From the NCBI GenBank assembly GCA_951799405.1, contig OX637353.1, forward strand, positions 8,246,001 through 8,310,000: a DNA stretch of 64,000 nucleotides, given 5' to 3'. Position 1 is the stretch's first letter, and each line of letters opens with the position of its first letter. Positions 32,801 to 44,800 of the stretch are shown one piece after another. The notes under the pieces were generated by a model. The model was not told where the DNA came from and did no database searches. It saw nothing but the letters and a program-made list of their open reading frames with translations. The position numbers were made by a program, and so were the translations under genes. This DNA comes from Agapetus fuscipes. Lineage: Eukaryota; Arthropoda; Insecta; Trichoptera; Glossosomatidae.

Positions 32801-35800
32801 TTCACTCCGTATGCTTTCAAAACATCCCACAACATACCTCTGTCCACTGAGTCAAAAGCCTTTTCCAGATCCACAAAGGCCGTGAATAGTTTCCCCCTCA
32901 CCGACAATTGTTTTTCAACAAGTTGTCGTAGAGTGAAAATCTGATCAACACAGCCTCTACCGGCCATAAAGCCGGACTGTATATCGGAAACCCTTTTGCT
33001 AGTAGTCAGAATCACATTTTTTATAATCACCTTACAGAAGACTTTTCCTGGTATACTGAGTAGACTGATTGGTCTGAAGTTCTGACAGTCTTTTTTGTCC
33101 CCTTTACCTTTGTAAATGGGAACAATGACTGCCTTCCTCCAATCCATCGGTACCACTCCTGCATTCATAGATGCCTGCCTTCATGTCACCAATAATTGTA
33201 GAACTTGTTTATGTGAAAATATTGACATTGTAAGCGATTATACTTATCTAGGAGTAACAATTGACTGTTTCTTCAAGTGGGACACACATACTTCAAAAAC
33301 GTGCAAACGACTGAGATCTGTTGTTGGACAATTATATAAGTTAAAGTTTATATTGCCGCTCCCTACATTAAGATTGGTATATTTATCGCTTGCCGAGTCC
33401 ATTATAAGATACGGCCTCACTGCATGGGGACATTCTTGCGCCACCAATATTAAAAATGTACAAAATGTTCAAAATGCTCTCTTAAAATTAATTGCTCCCA
33501 TAAATGTGTATAACCAAAGGCAGAATATACCATTTTTATTCCAATCATTAAATGTCTTGCCTATTAAGGGTATACTATGGAACATAATTATATGTCAACA
33601 ATTGTTTAATGATAAATATAAAAATAAACTAGAGCATGTGTACCAAACAAGATTTACATCTAATGAAGGACTAGTTGTGCCAAGAATTAATAACAAATAT
33701 GGACAAAGAACGTTGGATTACCTTGTGCCAAAAATATTTAATTTGTTGCCAAAGGACTTTAAAAAGGAATCTACAAACATTAATAAAATTATAATATCTT
33801 TGAAGATTTGGCTGGGAGAAAGAACTTTTTTATATTAATTACCTTAACTATATTTGTGTTTTTACTCTACTCTTGTCTCCTAATTTTAACTTTAATTTAC
33901 TTTTTATTTCATACTAGCACTAAATACTAAGACTTATATTTTTTAATTTGATTGTTGCACCCGATGACAAACTGAAATTTTTTGGTTTATCGGGACAAAA
34001 ATGTTTAATTTTTAAGATTTATATTTCTTGTAAAAATTGTTTATGAAATAAAAAAAAAAAAAAAAAAAAAACCAAGTGTCAACAAGTTTTCACCAAAAAT
34101 AGTGTTTGAAAACCATTTTGTTAAAAAAAAAAAAAAAATGGCGACCGGCGAAAATCCAACCACATGCGTTGCGGCGGTTAGCGTCAAGCTAGCTCCTTTC
34201 TGGAAGGAGAATGCCGCTTTGTGGATTCTCCGAGCGGAAACACAATTCCGCCAGGCCAACATCACTGTGGACATAACAAAATTTGACCACTTGGTAATGA
34301 GTCTGGATGATGCAACGCTCACAATGGTAGCTGATATTGTGACGGCGCCCCCAGCAACAGAAAAATACGAAGCTCTGAAAAAAGCACTTCTAAACGCTTT
34401 CCACGAGTCTGAAGAGACTAGAATAACAAGGTTGCTCAATGACATACACCTGGGAGACACAAAACCATCACACATGCTGCTCAAAATGAAACAGCTGGCG
34501 GGAACAAACTCAGCAGATAGCACAATCGTGAAAAGACTGTGGTTACATCGATTACCACAATCCGTCCAAGTTATCTTATCTGGGTCAAATAACCAACCGC
34601 TGTCAGAGCAGGCAGCAACGGCAGACCGGATCATGGAGGTATACCAGAACAGCGAGCATACTGTTGCTGCGACCTCCCAGTCCTCCGCTCTCACTGCATC
34701 TTCTACGTCACCCAAGACTGAAGAATCCAACATGCAGTATATAATTAAACAACTGGAAGCAATCAATAAAAGGTTAGAGCGCCTTGAGCAGTGCAACCGA
34801 AACCGCAGCCAGAGCCGTAACCGAAATCACAACCGTGACCTGAAAAATAATCAGAACGGGAAACAGAACCAGCAGACAGGTTACTGTTACTTCCATAATA
34901 AGTACGGAAACAAAGCGTACAAGTGCACCGAACCCTGCAAGTTTCCGGGAAACTTCACAAGCCCCCCACAGTAGCAGCGAGTGAGGAGCTAAAGAAAAAT
35001 TGCTGCAGACTTGTCATCAGAGACCAGCGGTCCAACAAAAGGTTTTTGATCGATACTGGGTCTGACATATCAGCGATCCCAAAAACAGTAAATACACCTC
35101 ATAAGCTAGCATCACCAACACTGTATGCTGCAAATGGTACAAGAATTCAGACGTATGGCACGCACACCATCTCCATTGATGTAGGCTTGCGCCGTCTCTT
35201 TTCATGGACGTTCATCATTGCAGACGTCACTCAACCGATTATAGGTGCGGATTTTTTAAGCCACCACAATCTTCTCGTGGACCTCAAGAAGAAACAACTC
35301 GTCGATGGTACCACAGGGCTCATAGCCATCGCTAACCGGTTGCTAGGCCCATCAGATGGCCTGTCAACTATTGACGTGAATAACAAAGACGATTATAACA
35401 TGATACTTCAACAGTTCCCAAGCATCACGAGACCTCAAATCCATCATGCATCTACACGACATAGTGTCAAGCACGCCATCCAAACAACTGGACGCCCTGT
35501 TTTTGCGAAAGCTCGTCGACTAGCACCAAAACAGTTGGAAGCTGCTAAGGAGGAGTTTAGAAAAATGTGTGAGCAAGGTATCTGCCAACCATCAAAGAGC
35601 AGCTGGTCGAGCCCACTGCATATGGTCAGTAAGCCCAATGGAGGTTGGCGACCATGCGGCGACTATAGACAGTTGAATGCTCAAACGATACCGGATCGAT
35701 ACCCGATCCCGAGTTTACAGGACTTCTCACACAAATTGAACAAAATGAGCATCTTCAGCACTATTGATCTTACTCGAGCGTACCACCAAATTCCAATTGA

Positions 35801-38800
35801 AGATGATGATGTGGAAAAAACCGCAATAATCACACCGTTCGGGTTATTTGAATTTAAAGCGATGCAATTTGGATTGTGCAACGCTGCACAGAGTTTTCAA
35901 CGGTTCATGCACAAAGTTCTGCAAGACTTGGAATTCTGTTTTGTCTACATAGACGACATCCTCATAGCATCAAGAGATGCAACGCAACATAAAGATCATC
36001 TCAGACAACTGTTCACAAGACTCACCGAATATGGACTTGTGATCAATCCTGACAAATGTGTCTTCGGTGCTCAGGAAGTAAAATTCTTAGGCCAACTCAT
36101 CAACAAACAAGGGATAAAGCCCGCTGAAGAGAAAGTGAAGGCAATTTGTGATTACGCGTTGCCCACAACTGCAAAAGACTTGAGAAGATTCTTAGGAATG
36201 ATAAATTTCTATAGAAAATTCATCCCCAAGGCAATTGAAAAACAGCAAATACTCTACGACTCCATCGCGAAAGTGAAAAAAGGGGACAAGAAACCGATCA
36301 CATGGACAGAAGAAATGATTCACGCTTTTCAACAAACAAAAACTGATCTGGCAAACGCAACATTGCTAATACACTCTGATGAAAATGCAGAAATCTCCAT
36401 CATGGTGGACGCATCCAACACTGCAATGGGAGCCGTCTTGCAACAATGGACCCACAACCAATGGTCTCCGCTGGCATTCTACTCCAAGAAATTTTCAGCA
36501 GCTCAATTGAAATACAGCACATATGACAGAGAGCTGACAGCACTATATGAAGCTGTAAAATATTTCCGCAGAATGTTGGAAGGTAGAAGCTTCCATATTA
36601 AAACGGATCATAAGCCCATAACTTATGCATTTAACAAAAACAAACAAAACGCATCTCCACGACAAGAGCGACAATTGGATTATGTGTCCCAATTCACCAC
36701 GGACATAAGATATGTGCCAGGTGAGGAAAATGTTGTTGCAGATGCACTTTCAAGAGTGGAAACTATTGCAATTCCACCGCAAACCGACTTCGAGCAAATG
36801 GCAGAAGAACAAAAACAAGATTCAGAACTAGAAACATTTTTCACTGAAAATTCTTCACTCCAGATGAAACAACTATTAATTCCCGGAGGCAATAAAATGA
36901 TTTGGTGTGACACATCAACAGGAACTATAAGACCATTTGTTCCCAGAAGTATGAGAAAAAATATTATACAGCAATACCATGATATCAGTCATACTGGACC
37001 AAAGCCTACGTACAAATCAATAAGAACAAGGTACGTTTGGCCCAACATGCAAAGTGACATAAAAAAGTTGGTAAAGACATGTATCAGTTGCCAAAGGACT
37101 AAAACATCCAGGCACACAACAAGTCCACTGCAAGAATTTCCTACACCAGACGAAAGATTCCAGTGGATACACATAGACTTGGTAGGACCACTCCCACCAT
37201 CTCAAGGACAAACCTACTGTCTGACCATCATCGATCGATATACAAGATGGCCAGAAGCTATACCAATAAGTGACATCACAGCCAAAACAGTGGCTGCCGC
37301 TCTGATCACAAACTGGATAGCAAGATTCGGCGTTCCTGCAACTATTGTCACTGATCAAGGACGACAGTTTGAATCCCAGCTATTTTTCGAAATCACAAAA
37401 ACACTAGGAATCAAACACAACAGGACAACAGCCTATCACCCTCAGTCTAACGGCTTAATTGAAAGATGGCATCGTACCCTCAAGGCTGCTATCAAAGCTC
37501 ACACAACAGTGAAATGGACCGAACATCTCCCGATGATTCTCCTTGGCTTGCGGAATGCTATTCGCGAGGACATTGGACACTCTCCAGCAGAACTGACGTA
37601 TGGAACTACCCTACGACTGCCAGGTGACTTCTTCCAAGATACAACACCAGCAGAACCAGGTTCATTCGCAAGAGAACTACAGCAGTCATTACAAGATATA
37701 AGACCAACACCAACAGGCAATCATGGGAAAAGACGGACCTTTGTACACAAAGCACTGAAAGATTGTACACATGTGTTTGTGCGAACTGACGCTTCTCGTA
37801 CTCCACTACAAGCACCGTACGAGGGACCTTTCTCTGTTGCCAAAAAGAGTGAAAAATACTTTTCAGTAATGATAAAAGGTCAAGCTAAAAACATCACCAT
37901 AGATCGTTTGAAACCAGCTTACATGCCTGAAGATACAACAGAAACTACAAACGCAGACCCAAAACCAGTACCAGTAGTAGCTAGAGAAAACACACCAACA
38001 ACTGCTACTCCTGCAACTCCTGGGACTCCTGCTACTACAACCACTACAACAAGATCGGGCCGAAAAGTACACTTTCCAGACAGATTCTACTAAAAACCTA
38101 AGAGAAGTCAAGATTCACCGATCACCACTTTCATCGCATCTGCCCTTGGCAAATGCTGGAGGGGACCTCTGTAGTGATTTTGTACCTAACAGGGCTGTTA
38201 ATTTTGAATTTTAGAATGCTGCTTCTTTTGTTCCCAAAAACAATAGCTTGGAAAAAACAATAAAAAATTTGCGTGTAAGAAAAGGGCATGCAAGAGTTTT
38301 ATTTAATAACACCCAACACTCAAAGACCTTTACAACATCTTTAAATAGTCGGGTTCTTATAAAGTAAGCGCTCCGGGTACTCCCCACCGCAGCCATAGAC
38401 TCTACGGATACTAAATCGGCGCGGCGCGGTGGTGGGGCATAGAGATGCGATTGTATCTACCAAAAAAAAACAATATAAGTATATGACAAAAATTGCGAAA
38501 GTTCGATGTTAGCATGGCGCAAATTTCAGATTTTCGTACAATATTTTTAAGTAAATGAAAAGGGCTAGATAGCCCTTTTCGGGCTAAATCATTAAACAAC
38601 GAGTTCACCAACAGTAAAAAGTGCTAGATCTAGCCCCAAAAGGGCTAAGGTGGCAACGCTGATTATAAGTTTTGATCTCATTGAACTCGAAAAATAATGT
38701 TTAATTATTTAATATCTACTTAATTTGAACATATTTATAATGTTAGTTATCTATAATACTTTTAAAAATCTGGTCTTCAGTCTTTTATTTATATAACTAA

Positions 38801-41800
38801 ATTATATAGAGAAAGAATAATAATAACTTACCTATATAAATAAAGTTGTCCAACAAAAGCCAGGTTTAGAAGTCAGGAGGTGAGATTCAAAAATGGTCAT
38901 GTCCGAAATTCAGAATTTTGGGAAATGACGTATTTAGTTTTCGGTGTGTTCCATAGGCAAAATACTTTATTAAATGACATTTATGAAAACCCGTTGTTAT
39001 TATTATGCTCATTTTATGAAAATCCTTTAACTTTTCCAGCAGAAACTCTTAAAAAAATGATTTTTTAAATGGACTTGACTAGTTTTGAATCGAAGTAATG
39101 GACTTGACTATATTTGAAAAATATTCGGTGGGACTTGACTATTATTGAAAATTACTTGATGGGACTTGACCATTTTTGTCATTCACTATGTTTACAAGTT
39201 TTCAGGGTTGTCACAATATGTTGCGTGAAAATGAAATGAAATGAAATCAAAAAGAATTAATTATTGAAAACTCATATTTATTAAGTACAGCGTTAAAGTA
39301 CACAATATTATATAGATACCTAACAATATGCAATTATAATCATATGTCCTCACAACATAACATGCATTGTTCGTCATTATCTTCATCATTATCGTCTGGG
39401 TTATTTTCGAATTTTTCGATAACATCATTGTAATATTGAAGTTCGGTGCGTGTATTCCAATTTTCTCCGAAATGCTTTGACAGTAACATTTTAACGTCAT
39501 TAATTTTGGCCTTTTTCATTTTTATTCCGTTTGGCAGAATGTGGGGATTTATATCAGATACGAATTTGCCAGGTTTGCTAATGCATTTTTTTCTCCCTAT
39601 GTCGCTATTGTAGTGCAACTCTCCTGTGATAACAGCATTCCTTAAATCTTTTTTCAATCGCGTTATTAAAATTCGTTTGCAGTTCCTTATTTTGAAGTGC
39701 CAATCTTTGGTATTTTTAATACACAAATCCATTGCTCTTTTCCAATCACAGACTTCAGCTTCCTCACTTAGTCGTATAACTGTTCCATACTTTTTAAATA
39801 TATCAAAGTATTCTTCGGGTTTCAAAATGGTATTTTTTACTTTTATTTCCTTTTCAATATTTCCGAAAACTCTATCCGGTGGGATATAAGAGTGCCCTGT
39901 TTCGGGAAATATGAGCTCGATTTTTTTGACACCAGTTGGTGCATTGTTAGTAAGCCACTTTGCGAGCATTGATATGATTATTGAATTTTTGTTTTGTCCC
40001 ACACATCCATCTGATACTAAACGGAGAGTTGTTATATTTTCAAAACATATTTTATTCATTATGCAATTGTATAATGAACTCGCTATTTGATTCGACCCTT
40101 TGTTCTGGGCATCTTCAGTCCAAGAATATATGAAAACATTGTCGCTGGTCAAAGTTGACTGTGAATTCCCATCTACTATCGTGAAATTGAAGAGATTGAT
40201 CTGCCTTGAATAATAAGTGGCTTGATCTGGTAATTTTGGTAAAGTTTGGTTTTTTGCACAATCAAACGACAAAATTTTTAGTCCTTCTTTTGATTCTTTG
40301 AGTGTATTATAATATGAGTCTGCCTTTTTCTTGTGAAGATTTAGTTTTACAATCAATTGAGCTTTCAAATTTTCATCATTTTTTTCAACTTTTATACGTT
40401 CTGTCAATTGAATGCATGTTGAGCATTCATCACTGTGTGGGCTACGAAAACCAATGTTAAATTCTGTGTTAAATATTTTTCGGAAGTATGATTCCTTACA
40501 GATCAAATTTTCATTTTCTTGTTTGAAAATCTTAAATAATTTTGACACACTTAAATCGGATGGCAAATAAACACGTCTAGTTTTTGATCTACAGTAGTGT
40601 GATTCCACTGCTTTAAATTTTTTTAAGAATTTTTTTATATTTTCTTTCAACTCAATATTTTTTTCGGACTTGTGATCTCCTCCTCGATTTTCAGTTGGCA
40701 TTACCCCAGTTTCGTAATGTCTTTTTAAAACTCCACGTAATCTTCCTTTGTTGATTGTTAATGTTTTTAAAAATGTTGTTCTACATACTGATACAACAAC
40801 TCCATTTACCTTCGTTATAAAGTATTTAATAGACATATTTTTTGCCTTTCCAGTACCGGTTCGAATTCTTTTCCTTTGCGGTGTTATAGCTTTTGTAAAT
40901 TTTAAAATAAAACTGTCTTGGGCTTTTTTTTCCGGAATTTTGAAAAATTTTGAATTGAAGTTTTTGATGTCCTGTAAACTTAGTGAGCAGCATTGATATG
41001 CTTTTGTATTATGCCCACATGTACAATTTTGGAGGGGCCGTTGAGAAGAATACCTGAAAATATATTATCATTATAATAGTAATACATGTTACACATAAAA
41101 AAACTAATAAAAAGATAAAGTTAAAAAATCGTATAGGTACCTAATACATATTATAATAATAAGAAAAATAATACATATTGCATATAAACAACTTATCAAT
41201 ATAAAAGTTAATATGTAGGTACATCATAATTTTTTATACTTATATTTACTTTTAAGTGACAACCCTATATTGAAATTACTAAGAAAAGTACGGACCTTTT
41301 TTTCTTCGATATCTCTCTTTTCGAGGATTCCGGCTGTTGCTTTCTTTTTCTCGCTTGATGAGGCAGTACGTCTTCTATAATATTCTCCATAATTTCTTCT
41401 TAAATATGTGAAAAAACTAGTATAAATCCCTAGTTTTTTAGAGCGCTCTCAAGACGTTTCTTCCGAGTCAACTGTCATCGAGTGTATGGGAATAAACAAG
41501 ATGGCGGCTGTAAATCGAGTCACACTATTGGTCGGAACGGACCTGACTATATTTGAAACTCAACTGCTTAAAAAATGACCACTTTTGAAAATGAAGTAGC
41601 TTTATTACTGCTTATAAACAAGAAATTCACGGATTTGATTATTTTTGAAATACATATACTAAATCTACTGAAAATACTGAATAAAACTACAATAAAATCC
41701 CAAAAAAGATAAATTTGGACTTGACCACTTTTGAATCTCACCTCCTGAAGTGTCAAACATTTATCAGGCTTTCCACAACAACAACTTGGTGCGGTCAATA

Positions 41801-44800
41801 GCTCAGTTGGTATAGTGCTTGTATTCCATGCCGAGAGCTCGGGTTGGAATCCCACCAAGGTGTCGGGAATAATATCCTGTTTCAGTGTTTATTTCAAGTT
41901 AAATTACAATACTGGCAAGGTTAACTTAGCCTTCACAAGTAATGATTACCAGCCCTCTCGGGAGCTGGGAAATCCCCATTTCAACTGAAGTGGTTGGTCT
42001 TAGGCCGGCCCCCTTAGATGTAAAGATAAATAGGCTCACTCGTCACATGGAACTCCTTTGGGGAGAATGCAGCAAGATGTTACACTGTATGTGTTGCTTC
42101 TTCAATTCTAGAATAATGAATGCACTTTTCTATCTTCATGAAGGTCAACATGGTGGGCTTGAATTTTGACTGAATGTTGCATGAATTTTATTTTCTGAAA
42201 AAAAAGTTAGGAAATTGTGTTGTCAAGGGCTTCATTGTTACTTCATGCTGTCTATACCTATCATTCCTCTGTGAGGGCTTAGAATTGTCAATTTTGTTGG
42301 CTGTTTTTTTAAAGTTTAATTTAACTGAGCTTATAATAACAGTAGATGTCTATCAAGATTTGATTGCAGCAGTTGTCAAACAGTCTCGGAGTTCAGGCTT
42401 CACTTAAAATCGGAAAATTTAAGTTAGGGTTCTCATTTCATTAGATTTTTAGGACCACATTTCATTAGATTTTGAAAAAATGGGGGAGTTTTACCTACCA
42501 TTAAAACTCTTATTATGTTTCTATAGATGTCTGGAGTCCATATTCTGGAGTCCATATTATGAGAGAAACAATCACTTTTTCCCTTTTATGTGGTTTTTTA
42601 GTCTATTCCTGGGGCTTTGATTTGCACTTTTTTACACTTTAGGCACTTTTCTACTCTATGGTCGCTTTTTCCCCATTTCCTGTTTCCCTATTTCTAGTTC
42701 CCCCATATACCGGTGGCCATTTGTCATAAAGCTCATAATACACCAGGTAGGGGTTACCTGGACTCCAGACATCTATAGAAACATAATAAGAGTTTTAATG
42801 GTAGGTAAAACTCCCCCATTATGTGTTCTGAGAGATGTCTGGAGTCCATATTATGAGAGATCTGTCTATTATCTCCTGGTGACCGGGGACGTCTTTATTT
42901 GATATTAACTGGTTGAAATAGGGAGGGATCTTCTGGAGCTGTATGTTTCAACATCTCTTTCTGATAGTATTTTCTGAAAGTGTTTTCTATTGGGTAGTTC
43001 TCCAGCCAATTAAGTGATGCGACCGCTGAACGTGTGCTGCCGGGAGTGGCCTCTACTCCTGCTGATTTTAGCGTGTTCTTTACCCATCCTCCTATGATTG
43101 TTCTTGTAGCTGCCTTCACTTGTCCTCGGGTGCTGATGAACAGGTTATAAATATTTTGTCCTGATCTCCTTTCGCGTGATAGTTCAATCAGCTTCCTTAT
43201 CCAGAAGACTGGGTTGACGTTGTGTTCCTTGGATTCCAGAAGTGTATCTGTTTTTGATCCAACAAATGGAATTAACACAATTGATGTGCCTTCGTCTAGA
43301 ATGTTTCCTTCTGTGATATTTAGCAAGGTCAGATCGTGTACTCTTCTTCCTGAGGATAACAGAAGTAAGATTGCTGTTCTACACGCAACTTCATAGAGAG
43401 AATCTGAACGAGGAGTGTTCCTGACTAGCCAGTCTTTCACTATCTGCGGATTCCACACAGGGGACTTAGGAGGGTTAATCCTTACCATTGCTATGGCTTT
43501 TAATGTATGTTTCACTAGGAAATCTGAGCTGAGATTCTTTTCCATCATTGGGTTGCAGAAGGTTACGATGGCTGACTTGTGTACCAGTATAGTCCTGTAT
43601 GACAGTTTTTTGTTTATGAACAGTTGCGCTAGATACCTTGCCAATTGATTCGGAGATGATGTGTTGGGATGGGTATTTTCCGCCAGTATCCAGCGGCACC
43701 ATCTTTGCCAAGCAGGTTTATATGTGTTGAGTGTGGAAGCTTTCCATCCTGACAGGAGCAGTCTTTTCTCTTCCGCGTTTTGAAAGATTGCGCATGAGAC
43801 TGTGGAGTCTCTGGATACGTAAGTTGAACTCATGTGTGCCGTCGTGGATGCGAACAGGTCTATATCTGGTACTCCGAAATGATAAATGGCCTTCGTTGCT
43901 GTTGATAAAAGATGCCACTCTGGAGGGGATCTTCCTCTTGATAGGTGATCCGCGTCTCCGTTGTATCTTCCCGGTAGGTACTGCGCTGTTAGCGAGATTT
44001 CCCATTGGCCTGCCAGAGTCAACAGATCTCGGGTAAGATTTAGGAGTGTTTTGGATCTGGTGCCCCCTTCCTTGCGGATGTAGGCGACTACTGTCTTGTT
44101 GTCTGATTGTACCAGAATTTCGGAGCCAGAAAGGTCGTGCGCTGTGCGTTGCAGGGTTGTGAAAACAGCGAACAACTCTTTTCGTTTGGAGTGCCGCTTC
44201 TTTTGTTTGAACGGTCCACTGTCCTGACAGCATCAAGTCGTCCAGAGTTGCTCCCCAAGCTTAGTCTGACGCATCTGTTGTCAAGAAACGTTCGCAGGTT
44301 TCCCTGTGGATGGAACTTGATTCGTTCGCATTCCCTATCCCCCACTCTATTACTTGTAAGCTGTCCTCGGTCATTTGTCATGACCTTCTTGGTGACAGGT
44401 GCTTCAGTGGCCTGCTTGCTATCTGCAATTGTCTGCAGTGGAGGCGACCATGAAGCTGGCAAAGTTTAGTCTTCCTAGGAGACTTTCCGCCAGTTTTAAG
44501 GACCATTTTCGAGAAGTCAGTATTGCTCGATGTGAGTGGCACAATGCCTCTTGCTTCCGGCAAGAAAGACCTTCTTGGTGACAGGTGCTTCAGTGGCCTG
44601 CTCGCTATCTGCAATTGTCTGCAGTGGAGGCGACCATGAAGCTGGCAAAGTTTAGTCTTCCTAGGAGACTTTCCGCCAGTTTTAAGGACCATTTTCGAGA
44701 AGTCAGTATTGCTCGAAGTGAGTGGCACAATGCCTCTTGCTTCCGGTAAGAAAGACCTTCTTGGTGACAGGTGCTTCAGTGGCCTGCTCGCTATCTGCAA

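Larger units (their letters stand above)
27756..34071 (+). mobile_element. LINE A (jockey/CR1-like), 5'-truncated, with poly(A) tail, split by LINE B
   Basis: It is inserted into the gypsy leader. The right end is a run of 22 A (34050-34071). The left end lies within an open ORF1 frame directly after the gypsy GACGTGGAAAAAC, so the start of ORF1 is lost. The target duplication is probably a short AAAAAC-type sequence merged with the tail. ORF1 ends at 28599, ORF2 starts at 29029, and the ORF2 C-terminal part resumes after the nested LINE at about 33183. Confidence 0.88.
27567..38334 (+). mobile_element. Ty3/gypsy LTR retrotransposon, complete but split by LINEs
   Basis: Two 165-bp LTRs (27567-27731, 38170-38334) start TGTAGTG and end TTTACA, and look identical base for base. 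The host duplication is ACAT (27563-27566, 38335-38338). The primer-binding site begins TTGGTGACCCCGACGTGG at 27732, and a GGAGGGGACC polypurine tract precedes the 3' LTR. Gag and pol follow on the plus strand; no envelope gene is present. A LINE lies in the leader between primer-binding site and gag (27756-34071). The identical LTRs imply a recent insertion. Confidence 0.95.
27330..38661. mobile_element. hAT-like MITE split by a gypsy insertion (about 560 bp once the insert is excluded)
   Basis: The left end is CAGTGTTGCCACCTTAG at 27330; the right end, as reverse complement, is CAGCGTTGCCACCTTAG (to 38661). It is flanked by perfect 8-bp duplications ATTATAAG (27322-27329 and 38662-38669). 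Inner ends share AGGGCTAGAT/TAGCCC motifs. The gypsy element occupies 27567-38334. The 8-bp duplication and CAG ends indicate hAT. It has no coding capacity of its own. Confidence 0.85.
38830..42106 (+). repeat. tRNA-like repeat family B (copy 1), split by a DNA transposon
   Basis: The two parts (38830-38873 and 41748-42106) align with the unbroken copy at 58608-58996. The right part has a tRNA-like head with box A-like TAGCTCAGTTGG and box B-like GGTTGGAATCCC. Unusually, the tRNA-like part lies about 80 bases inside the repeat, after CCAACAAAAGCCAGG. Confidence 0.75.

Noticed and set aside
34041..34796. 251-codon minus-strand frame over the gypsy Gag
   Set aside because: It is antisense to Gag. 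It starts with translated poly(A)/poly(T) sequence and has no recognisable domain.
41793..41865. tRNA-like sequence considered as a functional tRNA gene
   Set aside because: Box A- and B-like motifs are present, but the acceptor and anticodon stems do not close well and a homologous repeat with the same flanks occurs at 58674, so it is a dispersed repeat.
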